A stretch of 64,000 bases of DNA, from NCBI RefSeq assembly GCF_022458985.1, contig NC_061777.1, positions 17,325,668 to 17,389,667 on the forward strand, in the 5' to 3' direction. This DNA is from Mugil cephalus. Taxonomy: Eukaryota; Chordata; Actinopteri; Mugiliformes; Mugilidae. The notes below the pieces were generated by a model. That model was not told the DNA's origin and did not search any database. It saw only the letters and a list, made by a program, of their open reading frames with translations. Positions within the stretch are counted from its first letter, which is position 1, and each line of letters starts with the position of its first letter. The position numbers and the translations under genes were made by a program. This document shows positions 1 through 13,800 of the stretch, piece after piece.

Positions 1-3000
1 ATTTCTCTCAGAGCATTGTCAGGAGCTTGGCATGGTGTCAAGCTGTTGGCATCTTATATCTGCTGGGGAATCCAAACACGGGCCCCTGCCAGCTGCACCA
101 ATAGTCTTAGTAATGGGAAGATTAAATGAGTTTAACAGCCTAATGAGGAGCCATTATCAACTGTCACAGCCAATCGTTATCAGCTTCATAGTCTCTGGAT
201 GGTGTAAGTTTCATGTTGGACATGTGATTTTTGATCATTTTTGGATTTGTCGTTTCTGATAGCCCTCTTTAGACAGTGCTTTCTTTCTACTTTTAAGCGT
301 CTTGTTCTGCTACAATAAAGTGAAGTCTCCTGGGCAACGACGAATTTTCTGTGCTACAAATTATGTGTAAAAAAAAAACAATATGTCAAAAACCAGCCTG
401 CTTGCTTCCTGGTCATGTCAGCACTCCTAGAAAAACAGAAGACAACAGCAATGCGAACGATGTAAGATTTGAGTCAGATGTTGAGCTCATATTCATGCTT
501 TCCACGAATATGTTGCTGCTCTTGCATTTATTGCCCCCCCCCTCCACCCCCACCCCCCCTTTCTATTTTTTTGTCCACTCAAGTGGGGTGTGGTGTGCGG
601 CTTTGGTGTGTCTCAGCTGAAACCGAAGACGTGAACTGAGAGTTTATTCATGAGTCTGGAAGTCCATCTCATCCTTGTTAGCACATCACTTCGCTGTCTT
701 CTTCTCTGGCGCGCGGCCATACCGCAGACACATTTGAGAAGACGACTTCTCCGTCCTCTGGGGAGAAAGGATAATGAATTCCTTTGTCAGGTAGGAGAAG
801 GTGATTCACCTTGTTTGCAGAAATGTAACAGACAACAGTGGCATGGCACTGGAGATGGAGGGCAGAGTTCACTGAAAGGACAAATCCATTACAGAGAATA
901 AACACTCAGTGAAAATCGCCTGCTGCACTGTGAGAGTTTTGCATTCATTTCCATTGAGGTGGATGAACTGATTCTCTGATTGGAGGGTCACTTTGCATCT
1001 AAGTTGAATTTTGCCCGAAGCTTATTGCTGTTTGCCTGATAGCAACTTCCTCTGTAATTATGAGATTATGAGATTGCTAATTATGAGATTTGAAATTAGT
1101 GTATTAAAATGGGAGTTCGATCTTTTATCAAGGACAAGCAAATGAATCACAAATATTACTGACGTTTACGCGAAGGCTTTTCAGCGAGTGATTTGTAGGA
1201 AAGCAAGATGTCACCTCAAGGACAGTGCTGGTCTGTTTGTGTCCACAAGAGGGGGTTTGGTCAGCTGTTACTGACTTACAAGAGCTGTAACTAATGTAAC
1301 ACCTAAATATACTCTGGCTTTTGGGGTATGTTAGAGGGATGGAGGGCACAGGATTCTTGAGGTTTGAGATAAGTGCAGATGCTGTAACACCGGTTACCCA
1401 CATGTAAAACCGGTCAGGGACGATGTTTCTGCACCTTCTTTTAGAATTGCGTGTGCATGTTTTTGATGTGTGATGTTTGGCTGGGGGGGATAATGTGTTT
1501 TTCTCTCTAGCAGCAGATGCTTGTGGTGTTCACATGAGAATAACACTTAATTTTTGGGAAAATATTTTGAACAGGAGGTGGGCTGTGGGCAGCCGCGCTG
1601 CAAAGTGGTAACAGAAGGAATTAGGATCTGTCCATTAGACATAGCACCCTGCGGTGCCATCAGCCATCCGCCAAGAGACGCCCAATGGTAAAAGACAATG
1701 TCATTTTCTGAATCTAGAGGAAAGACTTCAAATAAATACACATCCATGTATAAAGCTCCCAGATTAAAAGTGCCTAAAACAGCTTCCATAAATCAAGTTT
1801 TTGTCCAATGTCCGTGAAACCACATGCATTGTTAGGCTATTGGAACTCCAGAAGAACAAACTGAGATTTGGTTTCGGTGGGTATGCTGAACAGCTAAACC
1901 CATTTACCATTGTGAGTGGTATTCAACACTCTAAGGGTCTGAAATTAGGAGGCACTGCTGTGTATCAAGCTCCCAGTTTGTTGTGGGTTTGTGGAATTTC
2001 CAGTTCTTAGAAGAAGTTGGGATTCTGTCAAAATACCAGAATAAAAGTTGCAATCTTTGTTTTCGCAAGAGTGTCCTTAGACAGATGTACTGTATGACTT
2101 CAACATTATGCAAAGGGTCAGGGGATCTGCATTCCTGAAATTGTATCCGATATGAGTAGCATAGCAGGACTATACATCTGGTGGCTGGAGTGAAACCACA
2201 CTGAAGCTCTGTTGCATGTTAGAAAACAGAACATTACACATAAAGTTAACTACTATACATGATTTCATGTTTTTTTTTTCTTTTTTTTTCGTGCTTCATT
2301 GCTCTGGAATGGGAACAGGTGACGAGGAAATGTTGGAACATGTAATGATCATTCAACATTCACTACATACATAACATGTACTGTATATTTTTTCATGAAA
2401 AGATGTAAAGTACTTGAATAGTACAACCTCAGTCCAAGTGTTGATGATTCACTGACTTAAAGGAGGATGTTGCATGAACTTCATAGTCTTTATGTTATGA
2501 CTGTTTGTTTCTGATACTGGTTTGACTTTCCACTGCGGGTTGCACTTTTCCTTAGTGACAGATGTTTGCATTCAGTATCATATTAAAAGAAAAACAAACG
2601 TAAATTAAAAACTAAATCGTACATGTTTCAGATTACAGCAAGGACGGATATATGATGATTATTATGATATGCGTTATCTAGATTTTGTCCTGCATGGTTT
2701 TACCACGCCCAGTCCATCGTTTTCTATATTAGATGTGATAAATACTGACATAAAAGCTGCATTCATCGCACTGAAGTGTCCTTTAGTGAGCTCTCCCATT
2801 TCTGGTGTGGTTTTGTAGCTGACTGTTCACTTTAACTTCCCTGTAAGACAACTGAAACTAATTTCTCCTTAGGGAAATGAAAGGATGCTGCTCACCCAGA
2901 TCAGGGACCCAAAGAAAAAACAAACAAACATTGTGTCTGCTGAATCGAACACACACCGTGTGTGTGTTCAATCCACCCTGTGTGTGTGCGTGTGATCCAG

Positions 3001-6000
3001 TTTTCCTTGTTTAAAGCTGCTAAATTTGATTGAAGACATTTTTAATGGCGATGCTTTTGAAGCAACAGGAAAAAGAGTTTGCGTGAGCAACAGTGCTCTT
3101 GTTAAAAGATGCATTCGACATGCGCTGATTTATCAGACGCACACTATTTCCCAAAGGCCAAAGCCGCTCACAGACCTCACTGAATCTCGGCCCCCAGCCC
3201 TCATATCTTCTCAAACCGAGGGGAACTTTTTGCACTTGCTGTCTGAAACACTTGTCCACTGACAAACTTTTTTTGAGGACGTAATGAAACATAAAAAGCA
3301 CGTTTTTGAACATTGCAACTATTCCATTAATTCATTCTTTGTATCAGACCACTACTCCTTGGTTCAGTATCAAATGCTGTCTTGACTGGAAATGTCAGTC
3401 AGTTCAGTCTTTCATTGCTGTAATTGCTGGTCGCAGCCAATATTAATGGTCTCATATTGTCTGCTTTTTAATTGAATTATTCATTCTAACCATGTGTGTT
3501 TACGTCTGGTTTGAGCCCTTTACTAAATGGACTGCGTCCATAGCTTGAAATGCAGATGAGCTGATTTTGGCCCTGCCCCTTTCATTAAGAGGACGGGAAC
3601 CTTTTATGTGGGCGCTGTGGTTACCCTGGCAAAAAAAAAATAAGGCGAGAGAACCAATATAGCTGCTAACACACAAACATGGCAGGTCCAGTTTGAACCA
3701 TAATCAGACCAGAACGAGGAGAGACCCCTGCAACTCACAGCATTATGAATGTGACATTTCTTAATGGTTAGGTCACAGCTGGACACTTTTAACTTTATAC
3801 AGTTAGTTGATGTGTTGCTTCTCTAGATGGTGTGAATTAGAATTATATATGTTTGCACTGATCACCACGGCAAAATAGTTTAAAACATTTTTTTTCCCCT
3901 CTTAAATTTGAAATAATTTGTGTTGTTTTTTTGTTTTTTGTTTTTTTACACTCCACGTGCACCCAGTAACATGAACTTCAAACACACACACACAGACAGG
4001 CGAACCAAAAGCACAGAGCCTGCTCCGTAGAAGGAGTCTGTATATATGCAGCATGCAATTGTACCTAGGCTATGTTCCCTGCACCCAGCCATCTGGTTTC
4101 AGTTCAGACCCATCTGGATCTGACTTCAGCCCAGGCATCTCAGGAATACATTTTGGAGGGGTGCCCACATCCGTTCACACAGACAAGTGTTTTCAATTAC
4201 TCAATTTTAAATGTCTCTAAAACCCAAGTGATTGAGTTCTTTTTTTAAGGCAGCACTGGTGGTAAACTCTACTTTGAAAAGAACTCCTTCAAAGCGAGGT
4301 GGCTAACCAGTACGCAGGGATGAGATGCACCTTGACGACTGGCGGGAGCGCGTATTGTTTTGCTGTTGAAGTCGGACGGCACAGCCGCGGCCCACACACA
4401 CCCCGGGATCGCAACGCATACTTGTTTTGTGATTTCAGTTGTACCACAAATATCTCTTGAAATATATATAAAGAAACTGAGGAGCAGTGTGGTGATGAAA
4501 ACCAGACAAAGACCTCATCTCTTATTAAAACTGACATGATGATTCCTCAAGCATCCACACCAAAAGGAGCGAGCTAGCTTTATGTGTTGCGGAGGGTTGA
4601 CGAAAAAAACAGCAGACAATTTGGGTTTATAGCATTTCGCCAAATTTATTTGGGCGTTGGGCTCGCTGTCACTGGTTCATCTCAGGTTTCTGCAGCATCA
4701 GCTACCGATTTCTCAATCAAATGAATGAATTTCAGAAATCACCTATTATCCTATTCTGGCTTCTGCTTTTATATTGGCCGACAACAGGAAACACATAAAC
4801 ACTTAGATATTACATCTCTATCACTGACAAATAACCTTCAGTTGTGTTTGTGAGTGCATACATGTGAAACACACTTTCACACTAATTGGCATTTATCCAT
4901 ATTAGTATTCATATTGCTGTGTGTTAAGGTCTGTAGAGCAACGTTCATGCATTGTCAAGCAGTGGCAGTTCATCCAAAGGAAATACTTCCCCTTTTCTCG
5001 ATTTGCATGTTAATACCATTGCTGATTTAATCTGATAGGAGCAGCACAGTGGTAGTCCTCATATAAGTTCCCCATCAGGCGTACAGTCCCCATCGTTCCC
5101 ATCTATCTCGTGTTAGCCCTGGAGCAGTTCTGAGTCCTCCTTCAGACTGACAACAGCTCTGCATCTATCACTGAAGACGGGGATGTTGCACGTTTTGGAT
5201 ACATGGAAATTTGCAAGCCATTGTGCATCGAGTTAAAATCCTATTTGTTGTGATGTTATTGCTCTTCCTTTTTCTCTCTCTACTCTTTTGATATAGCTCA
5301 AGCTGCAACTTCTGGGCCTAAAAGTGTCTGAAACTGCAGTTTCCTTTGGGAAAGTCGAGTCACTCGTGTAACACCTCACTGTTAAACACCTTAACAGCAG
5401 ACATATACAACCTGGTAATGTGTCTAGTCACAGTTTTCTAGTAAATAAATAAATTAATTCAAGAATCAAAGTCATGGATAATAAAGGGCGTGTCCTCTCT
5501 GAATGAATGAATGGTGAGCACTGTTGCAGATCGCTAGCTGTTGACTCAGTTTCACTGACCAACTCATCTAAATTAAAATGAGACACTTTATTTAATTTGC
5601 ATTTTGAGGTAAATGTACCTGACCTTTCCTGGCTGCTGTTACATCAGGTAAAGTTATTAAAATTATTCACTCGTCCTGAAAACCCATTGCTGCCATCCAA
5701 CAAAGCTTCCTGCTAGACGCAAGGCTGCCTCCATACTGTATTTAAAAGCATTTAATGCTGCTCTTAAAAGATTTCAAGAGAAATAAGGATTGAAATAATT
5801 TATTTTCAACTAGGCAAAGAAACAAAAAATTTAGAAGTGTTTAAAAGATTTGTAACACATTTTCCATGTTACAGCAAAACATTTTATGACGTGAGCAGAA
5901 ATGGGGAAAAAAATCAATCTTCATACATATTGTTCAGTCAGAAAACGGAGAGTAAAGTCAGTGTATGCCTTTGGAATCACACAACATCTTTACGGAGCGC

Positions 6001-7544
6001 TTCTGTTGTCTGCCTGGGTTTGATGTGTTATTCTGCAAAAGTAAATAAAGTCTTAGAAGCTTCCTCATACACCAACAAACCATTATGTTCACCCTTACTC
6101 TAATTCCCATGTTGTTAGATGTATTTTATATACAGCTTTTTGTTCTAATGGCCAGAGCAGAACAGAGCTTGAAATGTGGAGGATAGCTGTGGTTTGGATT
6201 TATGATGCTGGACTATTTCTCAATGGGCTTGCGGTATTCAACACATCTATGCATAATCCCTAATCAGGGCTATGTACATAGCACTCCATCAAGAGCTCTT
6301 CAACTGCTTAGCGAATATTGAGTCTTTAATTGAATTTGAGCGTAGCTTATGATGGGAATATGAGCCAGATGCCAGGATGTTTATGGCGTTGTTGAACTGT
6401 GGGCACCAGTGTACACAAGTCCCCCTCCTCCCCCTCTGCGGCCACATTTTCCATGCCCGGCGCATCTTTATGGTCAAAAACATCTCGAGTAATTTATAGT
6501 AATGAAATAGTTGTTAAGTGTGATATGCATCATGTACATTAATTACAGCACGCTGTCAGATCTCGTCACAACAAGCTATCTATCCGCTCAAATGGGGGAC
6601 ATCGAAGGGTTTGATGAGTATGAAAATTATTCGACTCCGGCGTCGTGGGGTTTAAAGTGATCAGGTCTCATTTTAAAGTGAGTCAGTCTTTCCACCGCCA
6701 TCATCAAAACACCACATGCGAGAATATTGTTGTTCATCCTTCCAGCAGAGTCACAGCATGAAGACGCAAACAATCTATACCACCAACAGCTGAAGCCCCC
6801 AACACTTTCCAAAGATATTTTAAAACTACTTTTGTCTCCACCTTCTGGCTGTGAGAATAACTACCCAATTACTGTCATGTATATTATGTGCGTATGGATT
6901 ACTGGATGTATATAGTCTACAGGCCCCTCATCCATACTGCAGGAAAATGGCACATCAAATGTCCTTGTGTACTTTTTGCTGTAGGCTCTGACGCTTGGTT
7001 TAAACCTCTGCATCAACTCCGCTCAGAACATAGTATGTAGCCTAAGTTGCTTACTCAAGTGGCTTAACTGTCTTTTCAGGATTTATGCTTTAGCTTCACT
7101 GATGTGTGACTGTTGCTCTGAGACCGTAACTGAGAACAGGACAGACCACACTGGAGCTAATAAATGCTGAAGAATAGTTACAGGCTGCAGTAGATGGCGT
7201 GTATGGTCATTACAGCAAGTGAGTCAGAAGGATGGCAAATGGATGATGGTGTTGGTGCGGTTGTTGGGGTCTGAGTCACCGCAGTGCAGTGCAGCTTCTG
7301 AGGAGCTGCATGTCAAAGGTACAAATAAAGCAACAATAGCTTATGTTAGCCTTCTGAGACATCTGACATAGGAGGTTCCTGAGCCTTCAGGTCCACAAAC
7401 AGGTCCACACACAGCACCAGCCACTATCCAAACTGCTGCTCTGTTGCACACTAGTTTTTCATGCTAAGGTGTAAATACAGTCAAACACGTGGCAAGTGGC
7501 TCTTTTTGCATTTTCTATGTCTCTTCTATAGATCATACAGGCAG
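1..7544. other. Gene-poor stretch, no supported gene
   Basis: No open frame here resembles a known protein, and I could not assemble exons with paired splice sites into a recognisable product. The stretch holds a C-rich tract at 534-559, short T tracts near 2270-2290 and 3924-3949, a CA run near 3984-3994, and a GT-rich patch around 2950-2992 whose CACACACC/GTGTGTGTG arms are complementary. A short local repetition of the word attatgagat occurs around 1059-1090. It could be intergenic or a long intron of a gene outside the window; nothing seen here decides between them. Confidence 0.5.
534..559. repeat. C-rich low-complexity tract
   Basis: Three runs of five to nine C are separated by one to three bases. 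The minus strand has enough G runs to satisfy a G-quadruplex pattern. It is isolated in non-coding sequence. Confidence 0.7.
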
Positions 7545-7871
7545 CAGCCATCCCCAGTAGGATCCAGCCCGACACGGACAGATAAACGGTTTGGGAACAA
7601 CTAAAAAAAAAACATGACAAACTGCACAAGCTGTTGACCTGGCCTCCAAATTCATCTGTGGGATGCACTGGAACAAGCCTAATCCACAGAGGCCCCTCCC
7701 CTCAACCCATAGGACCCAAAGGCCCCCCACAAGAACAGTCTGCTGCCAGACACCACAGGACACCCTCAGACGGTCCATATTCATTCCCTGATGAGTCACA
7801 ACTGTTTCGGAGGCACAAGGGAGACCCGCACGATATTAGCAAGGTGGTCATAATGTTACGCCTGATCTGTG
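7545..7871 (+). mobile_element. Tc1-like transposon remnant, 3' end
   Basis: This is the decayed 3' end of a Tc1/mariner-type DNA transposon in plus orientation. The word TGGCCTCCAAATTC near 7639 is the DNA for the WPPNS peptide that precedes the DLNPIEHLW motif in Tc1-like transposases, and that motif itself is deleted. Upstream, around 7560-7625, traces remain of the segment carrying the second catalytic Asp (family motif QQDNAPCH) and of the EEHDKEF region. Downstream, frame-broken C-terminal sequence runs to a terminal inverted repeat near 7843-7870 (ggtcataatgtta core). The same terminus appears in the remnants at 32.6 and 47.3 kb. Frameshifts, deletions and an inserted A tract show it is long dead. 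Family membership is from recalled consensus; the left boundary is approximate. Confidence 0.8.
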
Positions 7872-10800
7872 TATATTTTAATCTTGTCTTCTTTGTTGTG
7901 GCTTCCACTGAGAGAAACACTGTTTCAATCATCTGTGTGTCATGTTCATATATCAGAATTGACAACAAAATTGACTGTGACTGCACTTCTAGCTGCTGTG
8001 GGCGTCTCTGGTGCCTGGGATTGCTCCTCGTTTCAACGCCGCCCAACCAGTCGTTGTTATTTGATGCAAAACTCATCACTACCGGTGCTCCAGTGTGGGA
8101 ATGGAACGGCAGGCAGCAGCTTCGAACGTCTGGTACAGCGCACAGAGAGAGAAAGTTTTCTCCTGCTGAAGGGCTCAGTCGACATTGCGTGAACCCATTT
8201 GGCAAGAGCTTACATGTAGTGGCTCCATATGCAGTGAAGCCATCTTCCCTGCTCACCTTCTGCTCACCGTGACTGCTGATCACACTGAACACGGAACAAC
8301 ATGCAATGAATAAAATGTACTGTGATGTTGATGAAAAATAAACAATGCAAAATTTCAGAGATGGGTATAATGCCCCCTGAGGTGCAACCACGACAACCAC
8401 AAATCAAACCGATGTAATTACAGACATTACATATAATTAGGCTGTAACAAGTCGGGGAGTCTGATCGATAAGACAAAAAAATCACCAACACTGTGAGGCA
8501 CAGATGAGCTGGGCGAAAAAACACAAGAAACATGCAGCACCAAAATCTGCATCCACCATTACTGCACTCGTTCGACTGACTTTGCAGCCACCTCTGCACC
8601 CAGTGGTTTGTCTATTCTTTTTCATTGTTCTGTTTACATATCTGTGTTGCTTGAGCTAAATGTGTGGGTTTCACTTTCCCAATGCTCAATTAAGACTGAT
8701 TACATAACTTGTTTTGGAATATGCAAAGTGCCCATGAGGGGAGAATTTAATAGTAACACTGCTGGCAATTACTAAAGAACAATTGTTCGCTTGTTGGCAA
8801 CGTAAGCCTCTTTTCTGCTCTGCCTCAGTGATGCCGCTGCGTATGACGCAGCCTTGACCTGCCTTTGCACAGTCGAGGTTGAAGCACGAAAAAGGCAAGA
8901 AGTGTCTCACCGAGCCACAGCCCACTGGTTTCACGGCAGACGACCTAACCGCGCTGCCACTGCAATGGATGATGGCGAAAGCAATGGGATTTGCAATAAA
9001 AGTGCTGTACATCCTCGCTGAAATATAGCCTCCGTGTCCTCCGGAGCCTGGCCGATTGCTGTGAGTGAACGCAGATGGGAGAGGTGCCCAGCAGTGGAAA
9101 ATAGGGAATAAACTAGCTTAATGAAAGCATCATGGCACAGTGAAAAGCCAGTCTAAGCCATCAGTGAGAATTCCCTGGGGGTAGGAAGATGGGCTGGTGT
9201 GCGTGCTGGGGGCTGGAAGCTTGCCTAGATCCAGGAGGCTGCTGGTCCTTTGTGGCCTAATGACAGTCCTCTCCCCCACCGTACAGACCCTCCTGGGAGC
9301 CACCGCAAAGCCAATATGCTGTGTTACTGGTCAGACCCAGGTGGCACGTTATGTAAATCAGATGCTTATTGAGACTGGCAATGGCCCAAGTGGTTTGTGA
9401 ACATTATCTGCGGCACCAACTACATATAAAATTATCAGCTATACTGTGATCCACAGTGGATAACTAAAGAGAGGAGCCAGATGGAGTTTATGAGACAACC
9501 CCCTCTCAAACGAATGCTGATGTGTGCTGAATGTGTAACCAGTACGTCAACACGTTGGCAATATTTAACATAACTTTATGCGTCAGTGTGGTTCCTCCAG
9601 TTTGACTGGTTGGATTTTTTTTTTGCTTTCCTTCTCTCTGTTGACTCTTGTGTTGCATCATGAGGGAAACCTTGATTTAAATTCCTCCAGATGAGAACTA
9701 AGACACCCATATATTCACAGCTACGCCCCACTGTCATATATGAAATCTTTTAATCATAGCCTTGTTTTGCTTGGGGTAATAATTACAATGTAATTGAGTG
9801 CACAAACGCTTGAGCAGGAGTTTATAGTTTGCAGAAAAAATATCCTCTTAAGGTAATTCATATGCGTAATGGCAGGGTTGTGTAATTTCTGTTCACAGGC
9901 CTAAAACATCATGTTTAAAAAGAAATACACTTCTCATCGACTTTCATTCCAGCAACTATAAATAAAGTCTATCAATAGGGGCCATTTTTCTCTCCCCACA
10001 GGGTGAGTGCAACAGTCACGATGAAGCTACAGTATCTTCTCCAAGACCTTGTTGCACAATGCCATCCATTCACCGCTTTCTGCTGTGTCATGTTGACAGA
10101 CTTTTAACTCCTCAGCAAGCATCGTCACCCATGCACATCTCTTTGTTTGACTGCTCTAGAAGACTGTATTGTGTAACTTGACGCCATGTGGACACAAAGT
10201 ACAAAACTCTGCTTCCAATATAAAATATAGCATTCCTTGCACCGCCATTTTTCTTTAAATATAAAATACATACAGTATGCATGTGACATCTTTACAGCAG
10301 CTGGACTGATTCTTATTCTGTGTAAGCACTTGGCAGAAAAAAAAAACCCTCAAAAAGATAGCGAAGACTGTCTCCAGATACAGTAAACAGGTGATGAGAG
10401 ACTATTAATCCAGAGAGGCGCAGGCTGAATCTATGCAAGAGCCAACTTTGTGTCCGTGAACTTCCACATGTCCAGTCAGACTGTCTTTGAGAGCCAGACG
10501 GTGCTTTTTCACTCTGTATAAGCTAAGTCAGCTAAAAGCTTAAAATGTAACAGTTGATGTCTTTTGACACTATGGGGAGTTTTCTCTATCAGTCTGCTCA
10601 GTGACAATTACACTGACAGATAGGCCATCCGCCGCTTCCAAATATATCTCGCTGCATCTCTCTGTGACTGGCTAAGATGGTGACATTGCCATGAATTTTC
10701 CACCGATCCATCATGAACCGAGTCAAACTGTGAGAGTGCAAACAAGGCAAGGCTGGGTCACAGCCGCTCCTCTTTGTCTCTGTTTGCCAGCAGGTACGGA

Positions 10801-13800
10801 TATTAGCGGATAAATTAAAAGGTGACACAAAGAGAAAGGGTACATTCAGGAAAGACACGCTCGGTTATTTTTTCTCTCGTCACTCAGTTCTGCCACAACA
10901 CCCTCTCTGAAGAGGGAGCACGGAATAAGGGGCGGAAAATATTTTGCAGCGTCTCAAAAATGCATGAAGGCACACGCTGCTTCTGCTTTTAGGGTCAATT
11001 TAAAGTTGGCCTCGAGCACAAAGGTTTCAGTCCTGGTGCTTTTCGGTGGCACTTGGAATTTCAAGTCAGGCAATAATGTGTTCCTTTCCGTCATTCTGTG
11101 AGAAACCAAAATGTAATTCTTCGCTTCACGTGGCATGAGGACAGCAGGGGTCAGAGGAGAAGAGCTGGTTGCTTGACTCAGAAGCTGGAGGTGTGCAGCC
11201 TGTTGCTTGCAGCTCTTCATCTAACAGCTCACTCTGACTGTTGTTTCTTGTTCCATTACTCCCTTGACTGTTTGTGCATTTTTGATAAATAGCCGCAGTA
11301 AGTGCTAAGCTCACTGACAAAACACGTTGCATTTCCTCTGACGACTTCACAATAGTAGGAAATGTTTGGTTTGCATTTGCAGAAATCTCTGCACCCTTCG
11401 GCTGTACTCGGAGGACGATCTAGCTTCCTGCATTCGTATCCAGATATCTCTCTTTATAAACACATTATTAATTGAGCTGTATGTAGAGAGCATGTTGCCC
11501 ATATAAGCATGCAGCAGACACAGAGCAACAATGGCATTCTTTCACTTTATACTCCATTTTGTTTACATGCTGAGGGAAACATCTGCGTTTTCTAAATGTT
11601 CCACTCATTCATCAGCTAGTCACCAACTTTGTGTGTCTGCTGTTTGTGTTGGAAATGAAGTGTAACCTGGGTTAGTCAGAGGTTTTGTTTGTGACACTGA
11701 TGGCACAGTTATGCTTTGCACCAAATCATGTTAACATGCTGATAATTGATGTAATTATCAGCAACATCAGGGTGATGTCAATGTTTTTAGTTTTGTAGTA
11801 CTTGGTCATAAACTGCAAAAATGTAACATAAACTCTGCTGAGGTTATTCAGCCTGGACCAAACAACCGGCCCAAACTGTATGATATTGACCTGCAGCGAC
11901 GTTAAAGCGCAGGAGTTGGTATTTAGACAACATTCAGGATGTTATGTTGAGTGGTCAAAGGTAAGAGTGAAGTTTGTGGAAGGAAATAACGCACATGCAG
12001 TTATAATTAGTGGATTGTTTAGAGATTTATCATCTTTCAGCGGGACGTACATGTCCAAGGGACCTGCTTGATCAGGGACGCAGGCACAAACTCCCGGCAT
12101 CTTTGAGCCTTTTCATTAGCCCTGTTTTGGAAAGTTTGAGGCCAGTTTACTCCTCACTGTCCACAATCATTAGATTTGGAAGAAAGGGGACAAGAAAGTT
12201 TTTTTTTCTCTCTCTATTTTTTTTTTTTTTTTTTTGCGTGGCTGGTGTATATGTGTGAGTCAAAGGGAAAGTAAATGAGTGCTGTTTTATGACTCCTTTT
12301 CTGCAGCACTTTGGTCCCGTGGGTTTATATAACTTTGCAGTATAAACCACATCGAACACTCGCAGTGAGTGGGATGAATAACGAAAACAAAAGGGATCCT
12401 TGTAACCTTTCATGTGAGCATTCTTGGCAAATCCATGCTCACTTCCCTGAGACATTTTAAATTTCAGCTGCCCGGTTGGAGAGCTCATGAAAGGCCTGGA
12501 GCGATGATGTATTAATTGGCGTAGTCATAATCGCAGATTCGGTAGGTGTGTTCCTGAACCAACAATAGTCAAGTGTGTCCTTTCTTTGCTCCATCTAATG
12601 AAATGTGAGTTAACACACGAGGGAACTGATGATCTTAACATTGACTGAACTCGCAGTGCATTTAGAAGCCTTAGTTAATTATTAGAGTTCAACAGACTCC
12701 ATCAGTAATGTTCATGGTGTACTCTTCTGGTATTTGTTAGCGCATGTGTTTGCATTCTTGTCTAGGGTGACAGATAAACCGTCTTTGCTTGTATGGAACA
12801 CAGAATTGAAGAATGGCTGTGTGCACAGTGGGGAATGTGTAAACCACAGTGTCTGCAAATGTCCTTGCTGGACCTCATGAGGTCTTGTGGGTCTCTGCAG
12901 CTTCAGGTTGTAATGGTTTACATACACAGCTGGCAGCACGGCAGGCCATCATTCGTGGTTATATTTGATTTGAAGCAAGTGGATTTTCTTCACGTTATTT
13001 ATGTATGGCTGTGCTGGGTAGGAGGCTTTGGTTTTTCTAGCATTATCATAACAAACTCGGAGCTTTCACGTTATTATTGACAGAGTGTGCATTACAGTAT
13101 GTCAGGGAGACAAGGCAGGAAATGAAAATATTTAGGTTTAGATGTGGCACAGAAATCTCTTCGGGGATACTTGTGTGTTGGACTGAAAAGGCAAGTATTT
13201 GGATGTTATAGGCTTTACTGTTGTCTGAGATCAGCGTCCCCTTTGGTGGTTGCTATTCTGTTGAAATCTATTAATCTTTCTGTCCCGCAACACTTTGTGC
13301 TCGCTGCATAAAGGATTTGCCCCATTGATGTCCACCACAGGACATCAGTCACTCCATTTTGAAGACCTATGAGCGGTAGCTTATTTTACCCCCCTTTTTT
13401 TTCTCCCTTTCCCCTCTTCCCACACGCACTGACGAGGAGGAGACATGATAACTCAGAGGTGCTTTAGCTGAAAAGTGCACAATTTGGACTGAGCGGTTTT
13501 ATGTGGAAACGGAGAGGCGTGCGCTTAGTAACCAGTCCAACAACACTGGCAGCGACTTTGTTGGGGGCAAATATTTTCCATTAAGAAATTCCTGAGCTTG
13601 TAAACAGCTCCTGTCCTGTGGATGCATAGTTACAACTGTGATGATAATGAGCCCATTTGGAGAATTATCACTCTGACACAGCCTCCTCTGCGGCACTGAT
13701 CCCTAATCGTCAATCTGCTTCGTATCTTTTTAAACTTTCTGGTAGGTCGCAGATCAAGTGATACTGCGTGCTCGTGTTCAGCACTGGCTTTCTTTGAACG

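Noticed and set aside
7702..8400. 232-codon frame on the minus strand and 212-codon frame on the plus strand over the same region
   Set aside because: They overlap the dead Tc1-like remnant, resemble no protein, and are offset frames of non-coding DNA.
8905..8968. tRNA-like sequence on the minus strand (ggcagcgcggttaggtcgtc region)
   Set aside because: It resembles the A box of a tRNA-derived SINE, but the B box is degenerate and no full cloverleaf forms; at most an old SINE fragment.
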